From Gemmatimonadota bacterium (GTDB taxonomy: Bacteria > Gemmatimonadota > Gemmatimonadetes > Longimicrobiales > Gaopeijiaceae): 64,000 nt of DNA. The translations under genes and the position numbers were made by a program. Every line of letters begins with the position of its first letter. The first letter of the stretch is position 1. Below are positions 55,666 to 64,000 of this stretch, piece by piece. The DNA lies in assembly GCA_022825135.1 (NCBI GenBank), contig JAJDYN010000038.1, forward strand, positions 1 through 64,000, written 5' to 3'. The notes beneath the pieces were generated by a model. That model saw only the letters and a program-made list of their open reading frames with translations. It was not told the origin of the DNA and did no database searches.

Positions 55666-57254
55666 CGTTCTCCCGCGACGGCCGCGGGACGATTCGCGGG
55701 CGCACCGTGTACGCCCAACCTGTCGTAGCCGAGACCCTCAAACTCCGGCACGCCTGCCGCGAGCCGCCCGAATGCCTCCGCCGCACTCGCCGGCACCGGC
55801 TCTCCCGCGAGGGAGGCCGTCAGCGAACCGAGCACCTGCCATGCGGGCTGGGCGTCCCCGGCGGCCCTGAGCGCGGGCTCGAAGCGCTGCACCCGGGTCT
55901 GCACGTTGGTGAAGGTCCCTTCCTGCTCCGCGAAAGTGGTGACCGGGAGCACGAAGTGCGCGCTGCGAGCCGCCTGCGCCGGGTGGGCTCCGAGATAGAC
56001 GAAGAGTTCCGCCCGGGAGCCGAAATCCTCCGGCTGGTCGGCCAGCTCGTCGCCCAGCACGATAAGCGCGCCGGTGGCGGCCGCCGCCTCGTCCAGCCCC
56101 CCGGTGGCGTCGTCGCTTCCCACTCGGCGCAGCCCAAGCAGTTCGGCGCCCCGCGTGTTGGGCGCCAGATCGCGACGGCGGGTCAGCACGGGGAAGCCGG
56201 GCATCGGGACTTCGTCCGGAGCTCTCGGCGACCGGTAGACGATGTCGCCTCCACCGAGGCGCTCCGCCAACTCCCGGAGGGCGCCCAGGTCCTCGTTGGA
56301 CGCGTGGGCCGAAGCGACGGCGTGGACGGGGCCCCGGCAACCCTCGAGCCGCTCCCGCAGCGAGGCGAGCGCTCCGTCCCAACCCGGTGCCGACCAGCCG
56401 CCCTCTCCTCGCACGAAGGGCTCCTCGAGACGGTCGCTCCGGTTCATCCACTCGTATTGGCCACGACCGTAGTCGCACATCCAGTGCCCGTTGACCTCCG
56501 GGTTTTCCCGGGGCTTGAGCCGGTGCACCACGTTGTCGCGGGTGTGGATGTCGATGTTGCATCCCTGAGAGCAGTTGGGGCACACCGACGGGGTGTGGTC
56601 GAGGTCCCAGGCGCGCGCCTTGTGCAGAAAGTCCTTGGAGACCAGCGCGCCCACCGGGCAGATGTCGACGATGTTGCCGGACCAGGGGGAGTCCTTCAGC
56701 CCCTGTTCGAAGAAGGTGTCGATGACCGCGCGGTCTCCCCGCTCCACCACCGTCAGCACGGGATCCTGCGCCATTTCCTCCATGAAGCGCACGCAGCGCG
56801 TGCACATGACGCAGCGGTCCCCGTAGAAGAGGACGTCGCCCCCGAAGTCGTCGCGGCCGAACACGCGCTTGGGCTCGACGCCGCGGCCGTGCGCCCGGCC
56901 TTCGGAGTGGACGTAGTCCTGCAGCTTGCACTCCCCGGACTGGTCGCAGATCGGGCAGTCCAGCGGGTGGTTGATGAGGTAGAACTCGAGCACGCCCTTG
57001 CGCATCTCGCGCGCCAGCCCCTCGTCGGTGCGCACCACCTGGCCGTCCTGGGCCTGGGTGACGCAGGAGGGCATGGGCTTGGGAGCGCCCTCCACGTCCA
57101 CCAGGCAGAGGCGGCACTGGGCGGGCGCGGACAGCGCGGGATGATAGCAGTAGTGCGGCACCTCCACGCCGATCTCTTCGGCCGCATGCAGCAGCGAGGT
57201 GCCCTCCGGGACCGTGACCCGGCGGCCGTCGATGGTCAGGGTGACCGTGCTCAC
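55662..57254 (-). CDS. nuoG: NADH-quinone oxidoreductase subunit G, short form
   Basis: A 530-residue iron-sulfur subunit. It has the [2Fe-2S] N1b site (YCYHPALSAPAQCRLCLVD), the His-ligated N5 cluster (HPLDCPICDQSGECKLQD), N4 (CVMCTRCVRF, CPVGAL) and a complete N7 motif, CPNCSQGC followed 27 residues later by Cys. The molybdopterin-like C-terminal part is much shorter than in E. coli NuoG (about 900 residues). Start is GTG at 57254, overlapping the nuoF stop as GTGA. Confidence 0.95.
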   Translation of the reverse strand: MSTVTLTIDGRRVTVPEGTSLLHAAEEIGVEVPHYCYHPALSAPAQCRLCLVDVEGAPKPMPSCVTQAQDGQVVRTDEGLAREMRKGVLEFYLINHPLDCPICDQSGECKLQDYVHSEGRAHGRGVEPKRVFGRDDFGGDVLFYGDRCVMCTRCVRFMEEMAQDPVLTVVERGDRAVIDTFFEQGLKDSPWSGNIVDICPVGALVSKDFLHKARAWDLDHTPSVCPNCSQGCNIDIHTRDNVVHRLKPRENPEVNGHWMCDYGRGQYEWMNRSDRLEEPFVRGEGGWSAPGWDGALASLRERLEGCRGPVHAVASAHASNEDLGALRELAERLGGGDIVYRSPRAPDEVPMPGFPVLTRRRDLAPNTRGAELLGLRRVGSDDATGGLDEAAAATGALIVLGDELADQPEDFGSRAELFVYLGAHPAQAARSAHFVLPVTTFAEQEGTFTNVQTRVQRFEPALRAAGDAQPAWQVLGSLTASLAGEPVPASAAEAFGRLAAGVPEFEGLGYDRLGVHGAPANRPAAVAGER

Positions 57255-58543
57255 GCGACCTCCGCGGTGGCGCCGCCGTGGATCAGGGCGAGGTATTCGT
57301 CCCTGAACTTCTCGATGGAGGAGACGACCGGCGCCGCCGCTGAATCGGAGAGCACGCAGATGGTGGTGCCGGTCATCTGGGCGCTCATGTCGAGCAGGGT
57401 GTCCAGGTCGGACTCGGCGCCCCTGCCCGCTTCGATGCGGCGAAGCACCTGCGTCATCCAGGAGGTGCCCTCGCGGCAGGGCGTGCACTGGCCGCACGAC
57501 TCGTGCGCGTAGAACTGCACCATGCGCCTTACCTCCCGCACGATGTTGGTGCGGTCGTCCATCACGATCACCGATGCGCAGCCGAGCATCGAACCGGCGG
57601 CCTCCACTCCCTCATAGCACAGCGTGCATTCCCGGCAATCCTCCACATCCATGAGCGGAACGGAACTGCCGCCCGGGATCACGGACTTGAGCGCCCGCCC
57701 TTCGGCCACGCCGCCGCACACGTCCTCGATCAGCTCCATCATCGGAAAGCCCAGCGGCAGCTCGTAGTTGCCGGGCTTCTCGACGTGGCCGCTCACGCAG
57801 AAGAGCTTGGTGCCGGGGGACTTGTCCGTGCCCCACTGCCGGTACCACTCCCCTCCGTACCGTACGATATGGGGCACGGCCGCCAGCGTTTCGACGTTGT
57901 TGATGGTGGTGGGCATGGAATACACGCCCACCGCGGCCGGGAACGGCGGCTTCACCCGCGGCTCCCCGCGCCGGCCTTCGAGGGAATTCATGAGCCCGGT
58001 CTCTTCACCGCAGATATAGGCGCCCGCGCCCACGTGGACGGTGACGTCGATGTGGGTCCCGGAGCCCAGGATGTCCTCGCCCGCGAATCCTCCCTCGTAC
58101 GCCTCCTCGACCGCGCGCGCAATGACCTGGCTGGCTTCGAAGAACTCGCCCCGCAGGTAGATGTATGCGTGCCGCGAACCCATCGCGTACGCGGCGATCA
58201 GGCATCCCTCGATGAGCTGATGGGGATCCCAGCGGATCAGTTCGCGGTCCTTGAAGGTGCCGGGCTCGGATTCATCGGCGTTGCACAGGAGGTAGTGCGG
58301 CTTGACCGCGGCCTTCGGCATGAAACTCCATTTGAGTCCCGTGGGGAAGCCGGCGCCTCCCCTGCCCCGCAGCCCCGATGCCTTCACCTCGTCGATCACC
58401 GCGGCCGGGCCGATTTCGAGGGCTCGCTCGAGTCCCCGGTAGCCGTCCCGTTCCCGGTATCCGTCGAGCGTTCGCGCCGCGGGGTCCCCGAAGTTGCGCG
58501 AGATCACGCGCACCTCGCGCTCATGCACGTACGGATAGGCCAT
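57251..58543 (-). CDS. nuoF: NADH-quinone oxidoreductase subunit F
   Basis: A 430-residue NADH-oxidising subunit. FMN/NADH loop GLRGRGGAGFPTG, CNADESEPGTFKDR, ICGEETGLMNSLEG and the N3 cluster ESCGQCTPCREG are intact. It begins immediately after the nuoE stop. Confidence 0.97.
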   Translation of the reverse strand: MAYPYVHEREVRVISRNFGDPAARTLDGYRERDGYRGLERALEIGPAAVIDEVKASGLRGRGGAGFPTGLKWSFMPKAAVKPHYLLCNADESEPGTFKDRELIRWDPHQLIEGCLIAAYAMGSRHAYIYLRGEFFEASQVIARAVEEAYEGGFAGEDILGSGTHIDVTVHVGAGAYICGEETGLMNSLEGRRGEPRVKPPFPAAVGVYSMPTTINNVETLAAVPHIVRYGGEWYRQWGTDKSPGTKLFCVSGHVEKPGNYELPLGFPMMELIEDVCGGVAEGRALKSVIPGGSSVPLMDVEDCRECTLCYEGVEAAGSMLGCASVIVMDDRTNIVREVRRMVQFYAHESCGQCTPCREGTSWMTQVLRRIEAGRGAESDLDTLLDMSAQMTGTTICVLSDSAAAPVVSSIEKFRDEYLALIHGGATAEVA

Positions 58544-59206
58544 CTACTCGCCGTGCTCCCTGAGACGCTGGAGGAGCGCGGACACATCGTCCGGCAGCAC
58601 GTTCTCGTAGTAGCGGGAGTTGATCTGAACGGCGACGGGGAAGCCGCACGCGGCCAGGCATTCCACCTCGATGACGGTGAAGTCGCCGTCCTCGGAGGTC
58701 TCTCCCAACTCGGTGTCCGTGTGTCGGAGAAAGGCGTCCAGCACCTCCTCGCCCTTGCACAGGCTGCAGCTGATGTTGGTGCAGACCTGGATGAGGAATC
58801 GCCCCACCGGCCGCTTGTTGTACATCGTGTAGAAGGTGACCGTGCCCCGCACCTCGGCCGACGCCAGGCCGAGAAGCGCCGCCACCTCGTCCATCGTCTC
58901 GGGGGAGATGTGACCGCGCAGCTCCTGAGCCAGATTCAGCGCGGGAATGAGGGCGCCGCGCGCGGTGGGGTAGCGCGAGCGAATCTTCTCGAACCGCTCC
59001 CTGTACGGACCCTCGAAGAGGACCGCTTCCGGATCCTTGTCGGGGAGCATGTAGGGATACGAGGGGGCGGCCGATTCGTGGCCCCCGTCGAGAGGCCGCT
59101 CGCCCACGAAGTCGGTGCCGCGCACGTCCGCTTCGGTGAGGTCGAACTCTCCCGTGTTGCCGGCCCAGCCGGGATTGCGGAACGGTACGTGGGTGGGGGC
59201 GCTCAT
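58544..59206 (-). CDS. nuoE: NADH-quinone oxidoreductase subunit E
   Basis: A 220-residue subunit with the N1a [2Fe-2S] ligands in CTNISCSLCKG and ECLAACGFP. The thioredoxin-like domain starts near residue 75 (RYPTARGALIPALNLAQE). The first 65 residues are an unusual extension (typical length about 160). It overlaps nuoD by 4 bp. Confidence 0.95.
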   Translation of the reverse strand: MSAPTHVPFRNPGWAGNTGEFDLTEADVRGTDFVGERPLDGGHESAAPSYPYMLPDKDPEAVLFEGPYRERFEKIRSRYPTARGALIPALNLAQELRGHISPETMDEVAALLGLASAEVRGTVTFYTMYNKRPVGRFLIQVCTNISCSLCKGEEVLDAFLRHTDTELGETSEDGDFTVIEVECLAACGFPVAVQINSRYYENVLPDDVSALLQRLREHGE

Positions 59207-60480
59207 CGGTCGATCTCGCCCAGGACGATGTCCAGACTCGCGTTGATCATGATGAGGTCGGCCACCAGGTGCCCCTCGGCCAGCTTCGCGATCGCGGACA
59301 GGTTGACGAAGGAGGGCGGGCGGATGCGCCAGCGCACGGGCTTGGGCCCACCGTCGCCCACCAGGTACATGCCCAGCTCCCCCTTGGAACCCTCCACGGC
59401 AAAGTAGCAGTCCTCGGCGGGCGCGTTGATGCCGTCCATGATGAGCTTGAAGTGGTGGATCATCGACTCCATGTCGCTCATGCAGTCGGTCTTGCTCGGC
59501 AGGCTGATGCGCGGGTCTTCCACGTTGATGGGACCGTCGGGGAGGCGGTCCAGCGCCTGATGCAGGATGGCCACGCTCTGTCGCATCTCCTCCATGCGCA
59601 CCAGGTAGCGGTCGTAGCAGTCGCCGTTCTCACCGACCGGGACCTCGAAGTCGTAGGTCTCGTAGTCGTAGTAGGGCCGGTCCTTGCGCACGTCGTAGTC
59701 GACCCCGCTGGCGCGCAGGTTGGGGCCGGTCAGGCCGCAGTCGACCGCGTCTTCCGGACCGATCGCGCCGATGTCGATGGTTCGGCCCTGATGGATCGCG
59801 TTGGTGGTGAGCAGCGAGTCGATCTCGTTCAGGGTGCGCGGGAAGGTGTCGATGAAGCCGCGCACGCCCTCCGCCCACCCGGGCGGCAGGTCCGACATCA
59901 TGCCCCCGATGCGGGTGGCGGAGGTCGTGATGCGGGCGCCGGTGAGCTCCTCGTGCAGCTGGTAGATGCGCTCACGTTCCTGGAACGCGTACAGGAAGGG
60001 TGTGAAGGCGCCGACGTCGATCGCGGTGGTTCCCAGCCAGAGCAGGTGCGAGAAGATGCGGTCCAGCTCCAGGCAGATTATGCGCACCACCTTGCAGCGC
60101 TCGGTGACCTCGATGCCCATCAGTTTCTCGACCGCCATCGCGTAGGCGCAGTTGTAGATCAGCGGCGCGAGGTAGTCCATGCGGTCGGTGAGCGGCACGA
60201 TCTGGTTGTACGTGCGGTACTCGCCCAGCTTCTCGAAGGAGGAGTGCAGGTACCCGATGTGCGGCGTGACCGACACCACGGTCTCTCCGTCCAGCTCGCA
60301 GATGAGCCTGAGCACGCCGTGCGTGGCGGGGTGCTGGGGCCCGATGTTGATGAGCATCTGCTCGGAGCCGATGTCGGGCTCCGCGACGTCGACGGGCGCC
60401 AGCGGCCCCATCGCGGGCCGGGCGTCCATCCCCATCTCCGCGCCCCGCGCCAGCGGGATCTCCACCGTCCGGCGCGTCAT
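59203..60480 (-). CDS. nuoD: NADH-quinone oxidoreductase subunit D
   Basis: A 425-residue 49-kDa-type subunit that lines the quinone site. Hallmarks are NIGPQHPATHGVLRL (with the quinone-contacting His), IGYLHSSFEKLGEYRTYNQ, RPAYYDY-like RPYYDYETYDF and the C-terminal MINASLDIVLGEIDR. It is separate from NuoC, not fused. ATGA overlap with nuoC. Confidence 0.97.
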   Translation of the reverse strand: MTRRTVEIPLARGAEMGMDARPAMGPLAPVDVAEPDIGSEQMLINIGPQHPATHGVLRLICELDGETVVSVTPHIGYLHSSFEKLGEYRTYNQIVPLTDRMDYLAPLIYNCAYAMAVEKLMGIEVTERCKVVRIICLELDRIFSHLLWLGTTAIDVGAFTPFLYAFQERERIYQLHEELTGARITTSATRIGGMMSDLPPGWAEGVRGFIDTFPRTLNEIDSLLTTNAIHQGRTIDIGAIGPEDAVDCGLTGPNLRASGVDYDVRKDRPYYDYETYDFEVPVGENGDCYDRYLVRMEEMRQSVAILHQALDRLPDGPINVEDPRISLPSKTDCMSDMESMIHHFKLIMDGINAPAEDCYFAVEGSKGELGMYLVGDGGPKPVRWRIRPPSFVNLSAIAKLAEGHLVADLIMINASLDIVLGEIDR

Positions 60481-61106
60481 CGGCCCGTGCTCCCCGGCGT
60501 GGAGGTCGGCGATTCCTCCGCCGGCACGATCTGGGGCGCGCCACGCCCCTCCATCTCCTCCGGCATGTAGTACTGCTCCATGTCCTGGGAGAGGGCGCGC
60601 CGGGTCTGTTCGGCGCGGGAGAAACGGCCGCGCAGCGGGAAGTCCTTCCGCAGGGGATGGCCCTCGGCGTAGTTCTCGGGCATGAGAATGCGGCGCAGGT
60701 CCGGGTGTCCCCGGAACTCGATCCCGAACAGATCGTAGACCTCGCGCTCGAGCCAGTCGGCCGCGCTCCAGAGAGCGGTCACGGAGGCGATCGCGAGGCG
60801 CGAAAGCGGGAGCTCGCACTTCACGCGAAGCGCCTTGCGGTGCGGGATGGACCAGAGCTGGTAGACCACCTCGAGGGGGCGTCCATCGCCGTAGTCAACG
60901 GCGGTAACATCGACCAGCAGGTTGAAGCGCTCGCCGGGGTCGGTGCGCAGCCAGTCCAGCACCTCCGTGTTGTGCTCGGGATCGATGTAGACCACGTGCT
61001 GGTCTCCCGACTGCACCAGGTCGCGCACGACCGCGCCGGGGAATGCCGCGCGCAGAGCGTCGACGGTGGCGGAAGCCTGCTTTCCGCGGCGGTGGGGTCG
61101 GGTCAC
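60477..61106 (-). CDS. nuoC: NADH-quinone oxidoreductase subunit C
   Basis: A 209-residue 30-kDa-type subunit. The signature [27 protein letters not shown] followed by [10 protein letters not shown] is complete. It starts with GTG at 61106 in a GTGA overlap with nuoB. The C-terminal tail beyond about residue 175 is Pro/Ser/Thr-rich and looks disordered. Confidence 0.95.
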   Translation of the reverse strand: MTRPHRRGKQASATVDALRAAFPGAVVRDLVQSGDQHVVYIDPEHNTEVLDWLRTDPGERFNLLVDVTAVDYGDGRPLEVVYQLWSIPHRKALRVKCELPLSRLAIASVTALWSAADWLEREVYDLFGIEFRGHPDLRRILMPENYAEGHPLRKDFPLRGRFSRAEQTRRALSQDMEQYYMPEEMEGRGAPQIVPAEESPTSTPGSTGR

Positions 61107-61792
61107 GGAATGCGGTCGTCGGGCCGGTCGGAGGCGTCGGATCCGGTGGGTCCGCTCACGCGGTTCTGCCGGGTCGAGTTGCCGAAGGGTCCCGAGAGCG
61201 CCAGCACCTCGTCGGCGTCGGCGCGCGCGCGGGCCACCTCTGCCGGGTCCTCGGCGCGCAGCGTGCCGTGCTCGCTCAGACGCTCCTGCCGGATCTTCTC
61301 CTGAATCATCATGAGCCCGTAGATGAGCCCTTCCGGTCTTGGCGGACACCCCGGCACGTACACGTCCACTGGGATGATGGTGTCGATTCCCTGCACCATC
61401 GAGTACACGTCGAACACGCCCCCCGAAGAAGCGCAGGCGCCCATGGAGACGGCCCATTTCGGCTGGGGCATCTGGTCCCAGATGCGGCGCAGTACGGGCG
61501 CGAGCTTGTAGGGCACCCGCCCCGCGCAGATCAGGACATCGGCCTGGCGGGGGCTGAACGACATGCGCTCCATCCCGAAGCGGGCCAGGTCGAAGTTGCT
61601 GGCGGCCGCGGCCATCATCTCGATGGCGCAGCAGGCGGTGCCGAAGGGCATGGGCCAGAGCGAGTTGCGACGGGCCCAGTTGACGACGAAATCGAGGCGC
61701 GTGGTCAGCAAGGTCGGCGTTCCCGCGCCGAACACCCCGCCCGGCGCGGAGGCCACGGGAAGACGTTCAGCGGGCTTTTCGCTCAATCCCAA
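61103..61792 (-). CDS. nuoB: NADH-quinone oxidoreductase subunit B
   Basis: A 229-residue subunit carrying terminal cluster N2: [10 protein letters not shown] (tandem Cys), GACASSGG and [11 protein letters not shown] place the start at TTG 61792 because AAAGGAGG ends 6 nt upstream of it; the in-frame ATG at 61813 has no ribosome-binding site and would put that sequence inside the gene. Either start overlaps the end of nuoA. The C-terminal 60 residues after the core are charged and variable. Confidence 0.95.
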   Translation of the reverse strand: MGLSEKPAERLPVASAPGGVFGAGTPTLLTTRLDFVVNWARRNSLWPMPFGTACCAIEMMAAAASNFDLARFGMERMSFSPRQADVLICAGRVPYKLAPVLRRIWDQMPQPKWAVSMGACASSGGVFDVYSMVQGIDTIIPVDVYVPGCPPRPEGLIYGLMMIQEKIRQERLSEHGTLRAEDPAEVARARADADEVLALSGPFGNSTRQNRVSGPTGSDASDRPDDRIP

Positions 61793-62139
61793 TCGAGGCC
61801 TCCTTTCTTCCATTCGTACACCAGCCCCGCGGTGAGCACCGCCACGAAGATCGAAGCGGCCACGAATCCGCTCCACCCCAGCGCGCGCATCTCCACCGCC
61901 CAGGGGATGAGGAAGACCGCTTCCAGGTCGAAGACGATGAAGCTGATGGCGACGAGGTAGAACTTCACCGAAAAGCGGGCCCGGGTGTCGCCCAGCGGGA
62001 TCATGCCGGACTCGTAAGGCATTGCCTTCTGGGGAGTTGGCCTGCGCGGGTTGAGGATGTGAGATAACGCAACCATGAACACTGCGTTGAGGGCGGAGAC
62101 CCCGAAGATGAGCAGGATCGGCAGGTAGGCGTCCGACAT
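61783..62139 (-). CDS. nuoA: NADH-quinone oxidoreductase subunit A
   Basis: A 118-residue three-helix subunit. [40 protein letters not shown] is the family core; the Cys of the usual YECG motif is Ser here. First gene of the nuo operon. Confidence 0.96.
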   Translation of the reverse strand: MSDAYLPILLIFGVSALNAVFMVALSHILNPRRPTPQKAMPYESGMIPLGDTRARFSVKFYLVAISFIVFDLEAVFLIPWAVEMRALGWSGFVAASIFVAVLTAGLVYEWKKGGLDWD

Positions 62140-62715
62140 CGAGTCGCCCGCGTGTGGAGGAGGTTTCGCAGGAGTCCGGGTGGCAGAAAGCTACCCATGC
62201 GCCCCGACCCGGTCAAGCCGGCACGGGTGGCCCTGCGAGCCGATTCCGCGGGTGCGTCACGGGCCGGCAACACCCTCCGGAGGCGGCTCGCGAAACCTGT
62301 CCCCTGAAGGAAGATCGCCCGGGGCGGGAGATCGCTGGCTGCAGTTTCCTCGATTCGGGTTATCCCGACGCTACCGGACTCCCTGGAGCCGGGCGAGCGG
62401 CACGCACCGTGGCGAGGAACACCCGGGGGTGGCAGCAGCATGCGAGAGCCATGATTCGGCACGGCACTTGCACGGATTACCGGTGACAGGGCTCGGTCCC
62501 CGAGGCACTGAACCGACTGTGGAGGTACTCTCTGCCACACCTCCAGGGTTCGTACCCGGAATATTGCGCCCGAAACGGGGAGACAAGTCCACATTGGCAG
62601 GGTGGCATTTGGGAACTGATGAGGCTGACAGATGACAAAGCGAGCCCGAATCTTGACAATAGTGAGTCTGAAATACGGCTCCTTGACATCCCTGAACTAC
62701 GAGGAATGAACGCTG
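62140..62715. other. 576-bp non-coding region upstream of nuoA
   Basis: Holds the candidate nuo promoter at its left end. The rest shows no gene, RNA or strong repeat. Two CTTGACA copies 30 bp apart (62652, 62682) precede the transposase fragment without matching -10 boxes. Confidence 0.5.
62188..62216 (-). promoter_or_regulatory. Candidate nuo operon promoter
   Basis: Minus strand TTGACC (62211-62216), 17 bp, TAGCTT (62188-62193), giving a leader of about 42 nt before nuoA. The -10 hexamer is identical to the one proposed ahead of yceD. Confidence 0.5.
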
Positions 62716-63012
62716 ATGCGCCGCATTGCACGTATTCGCACACTAGAGCAGGTCCGACGGTTCCTGAAGGTTGCGGACGCCCCGATATTGCAGGCCGGCA
62801 GCCGCGAATCCATATACGAATTCATCCGCAAGACAATGGACAGATTCGAATACCACGATCTCAGGAAACGCGACAAGAGTCTGCTAAAGACCTTCCTGGC
62901 GAGAGTAACAGGTTTTTCGCGTGCCCAACTGACCCGACTGATTGCCCAGCATCGCGAGACCGGCACCATCCGGGACCGTCGCAGCACGCGCCGGAACTCA
63001 AGAGCCGCATAG
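62716..63012 (+). pseudogene. Transposase N-terminal remnant (integrase-core type)
   Basis: Ninety-eight codons resemble the start of a DDE/integrase-core transposase: a helical leader (LEQVRRFLKVADAPI, YEFIRKTMDRFEYHDLRKRDKSLLKTFLARVTGFSRAQLTRLIAQHRETGTIRDR) of a kind I know at the N terminus of ~400-residue transposases. The frame ends at 63012, well before any catalytic Asp-Asp-Glu region. A few related codons (PELKSRIADSQDLLRKL) continue in another frame to about 63050. Its A+T content is higher than that of its neighbours. Confidence 0.6.
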
Positions 63013-63187
63013 CGGACAGCCAGGACCTGCTGCGGAAACTCTGCCGGCCGTGGTGACTTCGGCGGCCGGCGGGGCGCAGAACGAGCCCGGCGCCCGCCGT
63101 GGCCTTGCCGCATTCCCGCGTCGTTTCCATCATGAGCCGTCAACGCGTCATCGGGACGCCGTTCACGCGCCCGTGCCGGAGGACACC

Positions 63188-64000
<813 letters not shown>

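Noticed and set aside
62540-62560. T-arm-like GGGTTCGTACCC suggesting a tRNA
   Set aside because: The loop is too short for a T-loop and no acceptor, D or anticodon arms surround it.
62652-62688. Two CTTGACA boxes 30 bp apart as promoters for the transposase fragment
   Set aside because: No acceptable -10 sequence at 16-18 bp from either box, including the TAnnTT form.

Overview
The window is GC-rich (roughly two-thirds G+C by eye), densely coded bacterial DNA from an organism with a Gram-negative envelope that respires aerobically. It carries KDO synthesis and Lpt (lipopolysaccharide export) genes, lipoproteins with lipoboxes, a TonB-dependent receptor, a 14-gene complex I operon and succinyl-CoA synthetase. 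Long secreted Asp-box (sortilin/BNR-like) proteins, six-bladed beta-propeller lipoproteins and the kdsB-pyrG-kdsA-kdsC-kdsD-lptC-ostA-lptB-rpoN gene order suggest a Gemmatimonadota-type genome. That placement is inference; no 16S or ribosomal marker beyond L32 is present.

Layout. 1-567: no convincing gene; three copies of a 19-bp repeat that look like the multi-repeat terminus of an IS21-type element. 568-3101 (-): PPK2 and a secreted TPR protein. 3291-7039 (+): GNAT acetyltransferase, MFS exporter, secreted creatininase-like protein, membrane-anchored TPR protein. 6984-8480 (-): M23 endopeptidase lipoprotein. 8807-22054 (-): a near-continuous envelope operon, reading from the right: kdsB, pyrG, kdsA, kdsC, kdsD, lptC, an OstA-like periplasmic protein, lptB, rpoN, wecB and two glycosyltransferases. 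22290-26910: a propeller lipoprotein divergent from a 1,068-residue Asp-box protein. 27093-32756: trpG/pabA, an orphan zinc-ribbon membrane protein, nadE and an S41 protease. 32818-40905 (-): yceD-rpmF-plsX-fabH-fabD-fabG-acpP-fabF, then ispF, dedA and xerD. 40998-43498 (-): sucC-sucD-ndk. 43635-47763 (-): UPF0182 and phosphomannomutase. 47862-62139 (-): nuoA to nuoN. 62716-64000 (+): a transposase fragment and a TonB-dependent receptor that runs off the window.

The genes form coherent blocks. CMP-KDO synthesis and LPS transport are coupled to CTP synthase, which makes the CTP used by KdsB. Fatty acid synthesis sits with PlsX. Succinyl-CoA synthetase, Ndk, complex I and NAD synthetase make an energy and NAD group. 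Many neighbours overlap by 4 bp (ATGA or GTGA), implying translational coupling.

Seven intergenic regions contain similar promoter-like sequences, TTGnnn, 16-18 bp, TAnnTT. Other points of interest are an LptB with a 146-residue N-terminal extension, a three-module OstA protein with long acidic linkers, a nested inverted-repeat cluster at 26988-27073 and an S41 protease with a duplicated N-terminal helical module. No rRNA, tRNA, CRISPR array or defence island was recognised.
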